From positions 120,369 to 184,368 of the forward strand of contig NC_045449.1 of assembly GCF_002776525.5 (NCBI RefSeq): a stretch of DNA of 64,000 nt, written 5' to 3'. This stretch comes from Piliocolobus tephrosceles. Taxonomy: Eukaryota; Chordata; Mammalia; Primates; Cercopithecidae. Below the pieces are notes generated by a model that did no database searches, was not told the origin of the DNA, and worked only from the letters and a program-made list of their open reading frames with translations. Position numbers and translations under genes: made by a program. Shown piece after piece: positions 36,111-48,150 of this stretch; positions within the stretch are counted from its first letter, which is position 1; each line of letters starts with the position of its first letter.

Positions 36111-36230
36111 GGGCCAGGTGCAGTGGATCATGCCTGTAATCCCAGCGCTTTGGGAGGCTGAGGTGGGAGGATCGCTTGAGGCCAGAAGTTCTAGACCAGC
36201 CTGGGCAACATAGTGAGTCCCCACCCCGTC
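36111..36230 (+). mobile_element. Alu left-arm fragment, sense
   Basis: 'gggccaggtgcagtggatca' to 'gcctgggcaacatagtgagt'; only the left monomer is present. Confidence 0.85.
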
Positions 36231-36348
36231 CAACCATCTCATGTAAAAAATAGCAATCTTTTATCTGGAAAATTACTTTCCTGAGAGTTCCAGCGAATTG
36301 AAATTGGCAGGTGAGCTGGTTTCTCAGGAGGAACCCTGCCGCGGACAA

Positions 36349-36560
36349 TGCTTCCAGAGGGGTTATCCCCCTGCCACGATGAAACAGGGAAAGAAATAGC
36401 TGCTTCCAGAGGGGTCATCCTCCTGCCCGGATAAAACAGGGAAAAGAATAGCTGCTTCCAGAGGGGTTATCCCCCTGCCCCGATAAAACAGGGAAACAGC
36501 TAAGTCGATGCTTCCAGAGGGGTTATCCCCCTGCCGCGATAAAACAGGGAAAGAAATAGC
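36349..36560. repeat. 52-bp minisatellite, four copies
   Basis: Units beginning 'tgcttccagaggggttatcc' at 36349, 36401, 36453 and 36509, each with a 'gataaaacagggaaa' block; the third unit is 56 bp long. Confidence 0.95.
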
Positions 36561-36689
36561 TACGTTTGAACGGTCTCGGTGCACGCACAAAACAGCATGA
36601 CGAGGGAGCCTCCACGTGTGTGGTTCACACCACACAATGTCCTCCTGATGCTAGAAATCAAACCTTCAAAAGGGAAAATCTTACTGGGT

Positions 36690-36960
36690 TTAGGGGAAGG
36701 CTATGCAGCGATAAAGACAATGATGACGTAAATAGAAAAAGTGGCGAAAATGACGACGAAGCTGTATGGGGCAATATTCACCAGAAATTGTTAAGTTTAA
36801 AAAAGCACATTGGAAACAGTCTGCATGGCAGGGCCATCCACCACATAAATATGTAGATATGTCCACATCTACAGAGGCATCTATATATACATAGAGAACT
36901 ATCTAGAAGGATATCAGCCCAAATGGAAATGCAACTGTGCAAAGTCAAAATCTATTTTAA
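36690..36960 (+). repeat. Old L1 3'-end-like fragment
   Basis: 'ggctatgcagcgataaagac', 'aatgatgacgtaaatag' and 'aaattgttaagtttaaaaaa' match the pattern of L1ME-type 3' ends. Confidence 0.5.
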
Positions 36961-37399
36961 ATGGATAAGCAGAATTCCTATTTAAAGGAAGCTTATGCTA
37001 AATGCTTTGGAAAGTCACTTGCCCCAACGTCATTTTCTGACCAGGTCTGGATTTTTGCAGGTCAGGATGGATTAAAGAAGCTGAAAGTGTCCACGCAGAC
37101 AGGCAGGAGACAGTCACAGTGGCTGACCACGGCCCAAGTGTGATCAGGCCTGGGCACCCCCACAGCGGGTCTCAGATGCTGCCCTGGCTCACTGGCCCCT
37201 CCGATCATAAGCTCAGCCCTGCTCAGCCCCTGAAGCGCCATCCACCAGGCTTGGAGAAGCATCACCTGCCCCAGTGGGCCGGCCGTGGAAAGGCTGGATA
37301 CGGCTCTGTTGCTGCAGACGCTGTCTGGAACCCAGGCCCTGCTGCCAAATGACTTTAAATGTATATACAGTTCAGATATTGATGTATATAATTATAAAT

Positions 37400-37620
37400 A
37401 TTTATATACTTTCTCGGGTACTTATGCTTACACCAGGCACCAAGCTAGCTGTTTGACGCAGAATCTCATTTAATTTTCACTACAGCCCTCTGAGGTGGGT
37501 GTGACTGTTCCTGTGTGACACAAGGGATCTGAGGCTTGAGGTTAAGCAACTGGACACGGGGACCTGGGATGCGAACCCTGTTCTGTCTGAGCCTCGGACC
37601 TGGGCTCCTGCTACCCCAGC
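37400..37620 (+). repeat. MIR remnant
   Basis: 'caccaggcaccaagctagct', 'tctcatttaattttcactac' and 'gaggttaagcaactgg' follow MIR. Confidence 0.6.
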
Positions 37621-38422
37621 CGGGCCTGGTTGCTCCATCCTGGCTGCTGGTGGCTCCCAGGGGAACCAGCCACACAGGGCAGAGCCACCCCTCTTTACCA
37701 AGGCTGCCGCAGGCTGCAGCACCACCACCGAGCAGGCCCTTCCCCTCCATCGGAAGAGCCTCTGACATGGCCTGGGGACCACCTGCAAACCCCAGCCTGT
37801 GCCAGCCCCCAGCCACCCCTCCCGGTTGAAAGCAAGCACCATCATTTCCTGTCGCTTTCAAGCTCAGCTTCCAAAACACCAAACACCTCCTCCCTCCGCC
37901 TGCCACTCATGCAGTTACCACTGCGTCCCGAGTGCAGAGGAGGGTTAAAAAAGGCAACAGCATCAGCTGTTGGCTATTAACATTCATGGAGCGCATAATA
38001 AGAAATCATGACTTGGACGGGGCTTCGGATCATTTCTGTACTCGTGCTTCTGTGAGTGTCAGCCGCAGGGAAATCGGTTTATTCTGACGAGATGAACCCA
38101 CCAGGCTGGCTGGGGGCAGGGGGTCCGGGGGGCCAGGGGAGACAGCGCCTCACCTGTTCACCTGCCCACCCCACAGGGCCTCGGTGAACCCCTTCCTGGT
38201 CCTGGTTAACCTCTGCATCCCCTCTCAGTCCCAGAGAGGTTTCTGCATCTTTTCCGGCAGGACACGGGGAACAAAGGAGGTTCGAGCCGTCTGGAACTGG
38301 ACCGAGGGCTGTGCGGCACGAGTGACGGGGGCACGGTGCATTCAACAGGAGCTTGGGCCAAGGGGTGGATGGGGTGGCTAAACCAGAAGGTGAGAGGGGG
38401 GTTTACAAAAACCAGCAAATCT

Positions 38423-38720
38423 GGCCGGGCACGGTGGCTCATGGCTGTGATCCCAGCACTTTGGGGGACCAAGGTGGGCGAATCATGAGGTCAGGAGTTC
38501 AAGACCAACCTGGCCAACACAGTGAAACCCCGTCTTTACTAAAAACACAAAAATTAGCTGGGCGTGGTGGTATGCACCTGGAATCCCAGCTACTTGGTGG
38601 CTGAGGCAGGAGAATTGCTTGAAACCAGAAGGCGGAAGTTACAGTGAGCTGAGATGGCACCACTGCACTCCAGCCTGGGTGACAGAGCAAGACTCTGTGT
38701 CAAAAAAATAAAATAAAAAT
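38423..38720 (+). mobile_element. Alu (S-like), sense, with target-site duplications
   Basis: 'ggccgggcacggtggctcat' to 'gactctgtgtcaaaaaaat'. Flanked by AAAACCAGCAAATCT and AAAACCCAGCAAATCT. Confidence 0.95.
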
Positions 38721-38892
38721 AAAACCCAGCAAATCTAATAACGTTCGATCAAAGGGGGAAGCACAGGACGTGCAGCTTGCTCTCCAGGAGTTCATTCAGC
38801 ATCTGTGGAGGACACGGTGGGTGCCAGGTCTGAGCCCAGCGTGAGGTGTGGGGACTGCTGATGTGGTGAAGAGATGTACAAATGCCAGCACA

Positions 38893-39112
38893 GGGCGGAT
38901 CACTTGAGCCCAGGAGGTCGAGACCAGCCTGGGCAACATAGCAAGACCCCATCTCTACAAGAAAAATACAAAAGTTAGCCGGGCGTGGTGGTACACACCT
39001 GTAGTCCCAGCTACTCGGAACAATCGTTTGAGCTCAGAAGGTCGAGGCCACAGTGGGTTGTGACTGGACCACAGCACTCCAGCCCGGGTGAGAGTGAGAC
39101 CCACTCAAATTT
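38893..39112 (+). mobile_element. Alu fragment, sense, 5' truncated with internal deletion
   Basis: 'gggcggatcacttgagccca' to 'agtgagacccactcaaattt'; the right arm has lost a segment after 'cagctactcgga'. Confidence 0.85.
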
Positions 39113-40309
39113 TAAAAAGGCCAACCTGAGCGGACAGAGCATTAAGTCTGACCGGGACTGAAGAACACCTGTGCAGAAATGGACGTCAGACGGAACGCAC
39201 CTCAGTGTAGGACAGACAAAGGAGCTGTCCTCACGGGCCCGGAGGACACAGCCAGGAGCAGCTCCTGGACCAGCCCCACCTTGGTAACGAGACTGAGGAC
39301 GTCAAGCCCAGAGGCCAGGCAAGTCCCCCACGTGCTCGTTTCTGCCGATGACTCGCCACGGCCACCCACGGGTCCGCGCCTTCGCCTCTGAGGGCTGTGG
39401 GGGGCAGTCAGAACCTGCAGGGCCCACGGACGGGCTACTCAGTGTCATGCCCACTTTTTTCAAACACACAATACTGTTTTGAAACTTCAAATCACGTATG
39501 AGAAAAAGGATGTGTAAGGTTCCACGAGTATCCACGGGGAGCCTGGGTTTTGAAATGTGGATCAATGCCGCTCTAACGTCCTGCCGGAGAAGGAAAAGGA
39601 ATCCACCAGCCCTGCGCGGGAAGCCTCTTGGGAGATTCCAGAATCCTCCCCTTCAAACATCCAAGGGGACAGGCCTGGGTCTCTTGGGGCGTCGTGTGAG
39701 GACAAACCGTCACACCGATTCTCCCCAGCGGGTGACTAAGGACTGGAAATCCACGTGCACCCGAGCCATCCCTCTGTGGAGAGTTCCACCAGGAGCTCTG
39801 GCAAACAACCCTCTCCAAGCCCCCCAGGTCTGCCCGACACCGCGCTGAGGGTTAGGGGAGTCCCTGGCCGGTGCCAACCTTTCCAAACTCACATTTCCGC
39901 CTGGCGGCTCCAACAAATCCTTCTGGGACTGGAATCCCAGAGCCCGTATCAGCTCCTTCCAGCCCTAAAGGGAGAAATTCCTTTCTTTGGAACCATCCCC
40001 AGCAGCCTAGGCCCCTGGAACTGACGGAGCATAAGCCACGCTGAGCCCGGCATGTCCCCAGCCTCCAGTCATGGCTCCATGTGGCTCTGCTTGATCACCA
40101 GGGGACTGACGTTCCGGTCAGTCATCTCCCAGGACCGCCCCCCGCCCCAGTCCCACAGCAGCCAGCTGCTCTCCCACCTGTCTCCCTGGCCTTTCAGAAT
40201 AGCTTCCAGGCAGGGAGGAAGTCAGTGCAGGCGGAGGCCCAGGAGGTGGGGGACACTGGCTCACGTCCATCTCACTCCCTGCCGCGTGGTTCGAGTACAA
40301 CTTACAACT

Positions 40310-40555
40310 CATAACGATGGTAACAGCCGTCACCGACTGAGCGCTTATTCCAGGCCCAGCACTGCCCTCGGCACTCAACACACATTTTCATCATCACGTT
40401 TGATCTTGTCGACTTTCACAACAGCCCTGCCAGGGAGGCTTCATGGCCTGAACATCCCAGATGAGGAACCGAAGGCCCAGAGGCGTTGCACGGCTCAGCC
40501 AAGTTCACATAACGAGGAGCTGGCAGAGCCAGGACTGGAACCCAGGTCCGTTATA
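40310..40555 (+). repeat. MIR element, near full length
   Basis: 'taacagccgtcaccgactga', 'gagcgcttattccaggccca', 'cagatgaggaaccgaaggcc' and 'ggcagagccaggactggaac' give the MIR sequence in order. Confidence 0.75.
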
Positions 40556-41394
40556 ACGTAATAATGAAAGCAAGAGCTCAGACGACGCCTACTTTGTGCT
40601 GGACGTGGCACGAAGCCTCCCAGGGATGACGCGTTGAACTAAGACACAGACAGTTCCAGTGGTTTGTCCTGGTCACACAAGGTTACCAGGTTGGGGGCCG
40701 GACCGGCATCCTACTCCCGTCCTCGCCTCTGCCCACATTCTCTGACCCCACGCCTGCGGGAAAGGGTCCTCACTGGGCCACGAAACCAACATCACTGGTT
40801 ACAAAGGAGCCGGGAGAAGGAAAGAGGACGGAGCTGTCTTGTGGGTGGAGGGGGTCCAGGTCCCCAGAGCAGAATGGCAGCCCGCTTTTCAGATGTACAT
40901 TGGCCGTTCCGGGAACACGAATGCGGGAAGCAAAAACCCCAGATGGAGCCAGCCCCGGCCTCGCCACTCAGCCCTGCTTGTATAACCCACCTCTGTGTTC
41001 TGGAAGCCCTGGGGCGTCCTGCAGACAGTTTCTCATAGAGAAGAGAAGGGCCTGATGCCTGGCGGTACCTGACTTGGGCTATGTTAAAAAATCATTGTTT
41101 TTTATCCCCAAAAACACCCCGTCCCTCCCTCCCAGCAGCCCCTGAGCCAATGGCTACAAGTGACTCTGACTCCTTGAGGGTGGCCGGAAGCCTCACCTGG
41201 GAGGGAGGACACCGCTGTGGCCAGCCCTGGCCCCACAAGGAGCTCAGGTTGGCAGAGCAGATCCTAGCTCAGCAATTCTGTAGCTCCTGGCACCTGACCA
41301 GCCTGTGGGCCTGGGACACTGTGGAATATATTTGATCTTCGTCCTGACGTAGAGTTCCTCAGACCCTTGGGATCTCCGGAGCAATCAGTGTCTT

Positions 41395-42020
41395 TTGTAT
41401 GCCAACGGGTTGACTGGGGTCTGGTCACAAGAAAGGCCAAGGCATGATCAAGGGGTTGTGACTTTCAGTCCCACCCCACCCCCAACCTCCAGAGAAGAGC
41501 TAGAAAGATTGGGTCCATCATCAGTGGCCACTGGTTTAATCAACCAGGCCTACGTGACAAAGACTCCACGGAAACCCAAGAGGATGGGGCCTGGGGAGAT
41601 TCGAGATATAGCTGAACATGTGGAAGTTCCCGAACATGTGAAAGTTCCGAGAGCCCCTCACACGTCCCCACGTGCCCCACCCGCAGCTCCTCTCCCATCT
41701 GGAGGCCGCCTTGTTCATCTGTGTACTTTGTAATTTCCTTCGTAATAAACCAGTCAACACAAGCATAGGGTTTCTCTGTGAGTTCTGCGAGCCGCTGTAG
41801 CAAATTATTGAACCCGAAGTATGGGTTGTGGGAACCCCAATTCGCAGCCAGCTGCTCAGAAGTTCCAGAGGCCTGGACGTGCGACTGGCATCGGGGCGGG
41901 GGACAGTCTCCTAGGGCCGAGCCCTCGTCCTGTGGGATCTGATGCTACCTGGGGGTAGACAGCGTCTGAACTGAGCACAGCCCACTGGAGAATCTGCGGC
42001 AGAACACGGATGGCGAGTGG
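41395..42020 (+). repeat. Endogenous-retrovirus LTR-like element
   Basis: Contains AATAAA at 41743 followed by 'gtgagttctgcgagccgctg' and 'tagcaaattattgaacccga', a conserved block I associate with an ancient ERV LTR downstream of its poly(A) signal. Family and exact ends are uncertain; no coding region is present. Confidence 0.5.
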
Positions 42021-42866
42021 GTGGGAGAAATCCGCACACATCTCGGTGACCCGAGGTCCCAGGAGTGTGCTGTGTTGAGTGACTGAGAGAGAATAGGAAA
42101 AGGCCCTTTCCCCGGCATTTTCCTCTATTTTTAGGGCCTGATGCCCAAGGCGCTGAAGTCCTGTCCTTCCGGAAGGCTGAAAACCTCCCAGGAGAGTGAG
42201 GCAGGTTCTCTCTCCACCATCCCGTCCCCTAGAATTTGATGAAGAGCAAGGTTGGTCACGGGTCAGGGCCAATGTTGCCAAGGGCATTCCGCAAACACGT
42301 CTAAGTCCCTGTTACTAGCGGGCCCTGGACTAGCCAGAGGACAGGGAGGCTTCACGAGCTGATGAGGAGCGAGGCAAGAGAATGACATAGGGACACACAC
42401 GCAAACTTCCGCCCCTGACCCCCACCTCTCTCTAGTCCCATCCCCACTGGCCTTGCCAAGCCCACCACGCCAGCCCCACATTTGCTGTCTGCTCCCAACC
42501 CTCTAGCCACCTCCCTGCCTCCGTGCCCTGTGGCCCACACCTGGCAAACTTCTACGCATCCTTCAGGAACCCTGATGTCTCCTCCCCTATGACCCAGTGC
42601 CAGGGTCCACCAGAAAACGAGTCGGCACAGACCACCCGGCCACAGTCAGGAGACTGTCCACGTCCTCCAGCTCTGCCCCCACTGGCTCAGCGAGGCATGC
42701 TGGGGCCCCTCGGTAGCCCTCCCCACCCCAATCCCGGGGTAGAGCACCAGCCTCTCTGATGTTCCAGGATTATCACAACTCTTAAAAGGTCAGTCCGTAA
42801 AAATACCATCTCCCTTGCCTGTGTTCGTTCCCATGCCTGGGAGACAGTCAACAGTCTCCAAGCCAG

Positions 42867-43200
42867 GCCGGGCATGGCGGCTCATGCCTGTAATCCCGGC
42901 ATTTTGGGAGGCTGAGGTGGGCAGATCACTTGAGGTCAGGAGTTGGAGACCAGCCTGGTCAATACAGCGAAACCCCATCTCTACTAAAAATCCAAAAAAA
43001 AAAAAAAAAAAAAAAAAAAATTAGCCAGGCATGGAGGCACACTCCTGTAATCCCAGCTACTCAGGAGGCTGAGGCAGGAGAATCACTTGAACCCGCGAGG
43101 CGGAGGTTGCAGTGAGCCAAGATCAAGCCACTGCATTCCAGCCTGGGTGACAAAGGGAGACGCTGTCTCCAAAACAAACAAACAAACAAAAAAAAAAACC
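42867..43200 (+). mobile_element. Alu (S-like), sense, with expanded middle A-run
   Basis: 'ggccgggcatggcggctcat' to 'gagacgctgtctcc' and an (AAAC)n tail; the linker A-run at about 42994-43020 is expanded. Confidence 0.95.
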
Positions 43201-43729
43201 AAAAAAACTCCCAGCCAGCAAATACAAGTTATTGGGACTTATTTTTTTATTTGAAAAATGCAGCAGACTAGACAAGAATTGCAGGATTTCTTAATATTCT
43301 AACAGCAACGGCACTAACGATCCCACAGGGACCTGCTATGCACAGAACAGAGCTCCAAGGAGGCTGACAGCAGGTCGGGGCCAGGGAAGCCAGGCCTGGC
43401 CCTGGACCTTAGAACTCTCAGCAGGCGATTTCACTCATGCTGCTCAAGTCAGCAGGCTGCAGCCAGGGAATGAACTGAGGGCCTTGGGACCATGTGGGGG
43501 TGTTTTAGAGAGGATGCTGCAGGCAGCAGGGAGCCATGGAAGACTTTGGGGGGAAGGAGAGAGACAGTGACCTGACCGGAGCTGCATTTGAACAAGCAAG
43601 AGAGGAGCAGAGGACGGGCTGGAAAGCAAATGAGACTCATCCAGTCTGGAACCCAGTGGGGGCCCTGCAATGGGCAACCCAGGTGCTCAGGCCTCACTCC
43701 CTGCAGGGCCCGAATGCCGCTGCTGTCTG

Positions 43730-43820
43730 AGCCTGAATATGGTTCCTGGATAGAAGGGTCTCACCCTTCTCAGCCTCAGTTTATCCATCTGTAACCTGGG
43801 GCAGAATCCTCCCTCCCTCC
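43730..43820 (-). repeat. MIR remnant
   Basis: 'cagcctcagtttatccatct' then 'gtaacctggggcag' is a typical antisense MIR core. Confidence 0.55.
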
Positions 43821-44672
43821 CATGGGAGGCAGGACAAGGGTAAGAGGAGAGTCTGGAAGGAGAGGGCTAGAGGCCCCTGACAAAGGCCTGATTCTCAGTT
43901 TTGAGGCCCAGGCTAAAAGGAGCCTGGGGGAAATGAACCAGCTCCCTCTTTTTCCCTCAGATCCCCCATCGGCAGAAGACCTGCCCTCCGCGTCCTCCCA
44001 CCGGGAACGAGACAGGCTACGTCCATCCTGAGCGAAGGTCCTGGAACAGCAAACGGCTGCGGGGAAATGTCACAGCCAGCATCAGAGGGACGACCGGAGG
44101 CCAGTGAAGAATCGCAGGCCTCCCGGGGTGTGGCAGCACGCAGGGCACGGCCGGCGAGGTGTGCGGCGCGGGGCAGCGCTGGGCTGCAAATGTCATTATC
44201 TGTTATTTACCACAACAGAGAACGAGAGGCTGCATAAAATCACGGCGCCTGGTAACCGCCGCTAAGTGGATTTGCCAACAATCCTTCTTCCTGCTGCCGG
44301 AGCTCTCCCAAGGCTACACTGACCAGATCTGGGGAAGACAGCCCTGAGCCTGGGTGGCAGGTGCCTGGGGAGGAGGAGTCACTGCAGGACAGCCCTGACC
44401 AGTGTCCCAGCTACCCCAGCCTAGGCCTGCAGAAGCTCTTACCCGCTCTAGCAGGTGCTGGCCTCACAGCGAGGCTGGGCTATGCCTTCTCCCTCCACGT
44501 ATCCAACCATTGTCCAGCCAATTCAAGGGTGGGACAGACCAGGGCAAGGTCTCAGGCCCACTCTGTAGGGGGCCCCGCCTCAGGGGGGCCCAGGGCTGGG
44601 TGCCACCTCTCAACCCAGATGCTCGGCCACAGGGGCTGCAATCCCTTCCCCAGTATAGGAGGCACGCAGCCG

Positions 44673-44742
44673 TCGGCCACCTCATTCCATCGGCCACCTC
44701 ATTCCCTCGGCCACCTCATTCCTTCAACCACCTCATTCAGAA
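44673..44742. repeat. 17-18-bp tandem repeat, four copies
   Basis: Four units like CGGCCACCTCATTCC at about 44673-44742. Confidence 0.9.
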
Positions 44743-44833
44743 GTGCGGCCAGACATCACCTTGCTTTGGGAGTCTCCTGCGTATCTTTAGATCTCTTTAC
44801 ATCCTAAAAGGTACATAGACAAAGTTCTCTGCA

Positions 44834-45283
44834 TTTTTTTTTTTTTTCTTGAGACAAGGTCTCACGCTGTCACCCAGGCTAGAGTGCAGTGGTGGGACCA
44901 CGGCTCATTGTAGCCTTAACCTCCCAGGCTCAAGCAATCCTCCCACCTCAGTCTCCCCACTAGTTAAGCTTATGGGTGCACACCACCATTTCTGGCTAAT
45001 TTTTGTATTTTTTTTTTTTTTTTTTTTTTTTGTAGAGATGGGGTTTTGCCATGTTGCCTAGGCTGGTCTCGAACTCCTCGGCTCAAGGGATCTGCTGCCT
45101 CGGCCTCCCAAGTAGCTGCGACTACAGGGGCACCACCATGTCCAGCTAGTTTTTTTCATTTGTTAAAACAGGGTCTCGCTTTGTTGCCCAGGCTGGTCGT
45201 CTCAAACTCCTGGCTTCCAGTGCTCCTCCTACCTTAGCCTCCCAAAGTGTTGGAATTACAGGCGTGAGCCACTGCGCCCGGCC
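44834..45283 (-). mobile_element. Antisense Alu with an extra right-arm segment (about 450 bp)
   Basis: Left arm after a T-run, a middle T-run at about 45008-45031, then one right-arm-like unit ('gtagagatggggttttgcca') followed by a further right-arm unit from about 45160 ('aacagggtctcgctttgttg') to 'gagccactgcgcccggcc'. It may be two fused Alus rather than a trimer. Confidence 0.85.
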
Positions 45284-45319
45284 TGTAGGCAAGGTTCTGA
45301 AACTCGCTGTGGGAGTAAC

Positions 45320-45450
45320 TGCAAGGCACTGGCTGTGTCACCACGAGGGAGTCATCCCTCTGAGGTCAGTGTCTCCATCTGGAAAATGAGTATAAACACT
45401 GCCTTTTGCCTGCCCATCTCCTGGGGGCCATGAGGGACACATGACATCAT
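45320..45450 (-). repeat. MIR remnant
   Basis: 'gtcagtgtctccatctggaa' and 'aatgagtataaacactgcc' follow antisense MIR. Confidence 0.45.
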
Positions 45451-46672
45451 AGAAATGTCAGGCATAGGGGCTCTCAGAAGTACCCCCTACCCAGACCTCC
45501 TCCCACTCAGAGGGCAGACTCACTACGGCCTGAGCCAAAGCGAACTGGGCAGCAAACCTGCCACAGCTTTAAAATAACCACCCATTGAGCTGCGTCCCAG
45601 AGGGACAAGGACCGAGCTTCGGCTCCCAGCCCAGCTGCTGCCGCTGTGGCATCTGTGGAGAGCGAGGCTGCGACGCCTGGACCGAGCCCCAGGGGATTCT
45701 CTCGTCCAGCCTTCACCTGTCACGGGAAGGCCAGAGAGGGGAACAGATTTTCATGAGGTGACGCAGGAGGTTCCGAGCATCGCTGTCTTCCGACTCCCGC
45801 AGGTCTGGGTGTAGCAGGCCAGGCACGTACACGGAGACTCAAATGTGTTTTACCTGTGAATTTCGGCAGCACGGCCTCACCCCACCACCCCGCCCCACCC
45901 CCTAGGTCTGCCCCTCGATTTACACAAGGTCCAAGGAGCCGTTGCAGGGAATGAACTTGAGCCTCGCCTTCAGCTGGATTTCAGACGTGGGCACGTGCGT
46001 CTGTGCGCGGTGTGGGGAGCAGACAGCAGAGGAGGCCATCGGAGTCGCCCTGCAGAGAGGGCCGTGGCCCCAGGAGAGATTCGGACCCCAGGAAGAGGCT
46101 AAACTCAACGGGATGGGAGGCGAAACAGGGCGGGAGGCGTCTGCAGTCGAGGGAGGGTGGGTCCAGGCCCGGCCCTCCCAGCTGCCCCCCACACTCACCC
46201 CAGGCCTGCCCGGCAGGTGTGTGAGCCACCTGGAAAAGGGGGGTAGAGGGACGTGTGAAAAGGCCCCGTGCACAACACAGCTCCTAAAACTGAAATTTGA
46301 TTTATATGTATAGTCCTGGGACAACGTTTTTGGTATCTTATTAAGTAGGAAAAGAAGATGAAAAAAGGGACTTCCAGAATAAGCAATATATGTTGGTCCC
46401 ATGAAGAGTGTATACACGCGTCCACCCTGCGAGGATTGGTGTGAGTGTGAGACAGAGGGAGGGTGGGAGAAGACAAACACCCAGACCGCTACAGTCGGGG
46501 CGGGAGCGTCATATTTCACACACACCTGTGGTGTTTGACTTATTTTCTGGGGTTGGATTGTACCTTAATATGTAATGTCTACGAGGCATCCCAATCAGAA
46601 AATAACCTTGGCAGTTCTCCACAGGATTCTGGGTGGAGATAAACTCTGAGGCTTCAATGACTTATCGTTAAG

Positions 46673-46831
46673 GTTGGCGGCTCACGCCTATATCCCCATA
46701 GTGTGGGAGGCTGAGCAGGCGGATCACCGGAGGGAGGCTGAGCAGGCGGATTTCCTGAGGAGTTTGAGGCCAGCCTGGCCAACGTAACAAGACCCAGTCT
46801 CTACAAAAAATAAGAAATTAGCCAGGAGTGG
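46673..46831 (+). mobile_element. Alu fragment, sense arm of an inverted pair
   Basis: 'ggttggcggctcacgcctat' to 'ttagccaggagtgg', with an internal duplication of about 27 bp ('gggaggctgagcaggcggat' twice). Confidence 0.85.
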
Positions 46832-47079
46832 CACAATCGTGACTCAATACAGCCTCCGCCTCTGGGGCTCAAGCCTTCCAGGCTCAAACAGTCCTCAGCC
46901 TCAGCCTCCCAAGTAGTTGGAAACATAACTGGGCACCACCATGACCGGCTTTTTTTTTTTTTTTTTTTTCCGGTAGAGATGAGGTCTCACTACATTGCCC
47001 AGGCTGGTCTCAGACTCCTGGTCTCACCTTCGCCTCCCAAAGTGCTGGGATTACAGGTGTGAGCCACTGCACCCGACTT
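46832..47079 (-). mobile_element. Alu fragment, antisense arm of an inverted pair
   Basis: 'cacaatcgtgactcaataca' to 'gtgagccactgcacccgac'; it begins with no spacer after the sense fragment. Confidence 0.85.
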
Positions 47080-47559
47080 CCCTGGCCCCTTTGTAACCCA
47101 CGGCCTGGGATCCAGCCTGGACTCACCGGAACATACACAGCCTCCCTGGACCCCCAGCCCCACCACCACCATGCCCCAGGAGCCCCTTCCCCACACCTGC
47201 TCCCACCGCAGACCAGCCCTCCACACAGGCCCCGCGCCACGCGCAGCCTGGCGGGTGAGGCCTCGGACCCAGCACTGGCCCGCCGTGTGACCTGGCAAGG
47301 GACTAACCGCATCTCGCCTCCATTTCTTCACCGGCCACGTGGAGACCATGACCTCGCAGGGGGCTTTGCTCCTCAGGTGGGTGCGGACCTGGTGCCTCTA
47401 GAGTGAGCTCTGCACGGCTGGCAGCTTTGCCACTGCTAACTCCTGTCTTCTGTCCTCAGAGTCTCCATCTCGGCCACTCCTGCCTTAATTCAGGCCGTCA
47501 TTATGGCGAACTGGATAATTCAATATCCACGAATTCTCTGCATCTGGGCTTAACCTCCC

Positions 47560-47970
47560 GCCAGGCCCTGAGACTGTCATTTTCCTGCTCAGTGCCCTTC
47601 GATGGCTCTGCTGCCCACAGGACACAAGCCCAGCCCCTGCGCCCGGCACACAGGGCCCTCCCGATCCTCACGTCTCTCCTTCCCTCCCTCCCCACCCGCT
47701 TCTTACCTCTCACGGACTCTTTTCCTCTCCCGTCTGCCATCCTCCTCTTCCCTTTTCCTCCCTTCCTCTCCTTCTCACACTCCGGCATGACCAGACGCCC
47801 AGCTGTGCCCGGTGCCCCACACTTCCTCGGCACCTGCCCCTGTGGAGCTGTGCCTGCTCCTGAAGTGCCCTTTCCTGGCACCTGGTCACCCCCCTCCAGG
47901 CCCAGCTGCCACATCCGCTCCACTCAGCAGCCTGGGGTCCTCCCCCACCTCCCCAGGTGCCACAGCTCAC
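47560..47970 (+). repeat. L2-like LINE fragment
   Basis: 'tgcccttcgatggctctgct' and 'gccctcccgatcctcacg' resemble L2; a long open frame across this and the following repeat has no protein-like features. Confidence 0.45.
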
Positions 47971-47974
47971 CCAT

Positions 47975-48150
47975 GGCAGGTCCGCCCCGCGGCAGGTTCT
48001 CCCCACAGCAAGCCCATTCGGCGGCAGGTCCGCCCCACGGCAGNNNNNNNNNNCGGCAGGTCCGCCCCACGGCAGGTCCTCCCTATGGCAGGTCCTCCCC
48101 ACAGCCGGTCCTCCCCACAGCAAGCCCGTCCAGCAGCAGGTCCGCCCCGT
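47975..48150. repeat. 16-bp minisatellite, eleven units, with 10 N in register
   Basis: Units like GGCAGGTCCGCCCCAC at every 16th base from 47975. The unit at 48039-48054 contains ten N and still fits the 16-bp register. Confidence 0.95.
48044..48053. other. Assembly gap or masked bases (10 N)
   Basis: Five repeat bases, ten N and one base together make exactly one 16-bp unit, so here the N count may be true. Confidence 0.95.

Noticed and set aside
36363..36635. A 90-codon minus-strand open frame with repeated SFPVLS-like peptides
   Set aside because: Produced by the 52-bp minisatellite; the repeated peptide changes frame with each unit, as expected for non-coding repeats.
41395..42020. Possible gene end because of AATAAA at 41743
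   Set aside because: The surrounding sequence matches a recurrent LTR-like block rather than a 3' UTR joined to coding exons.
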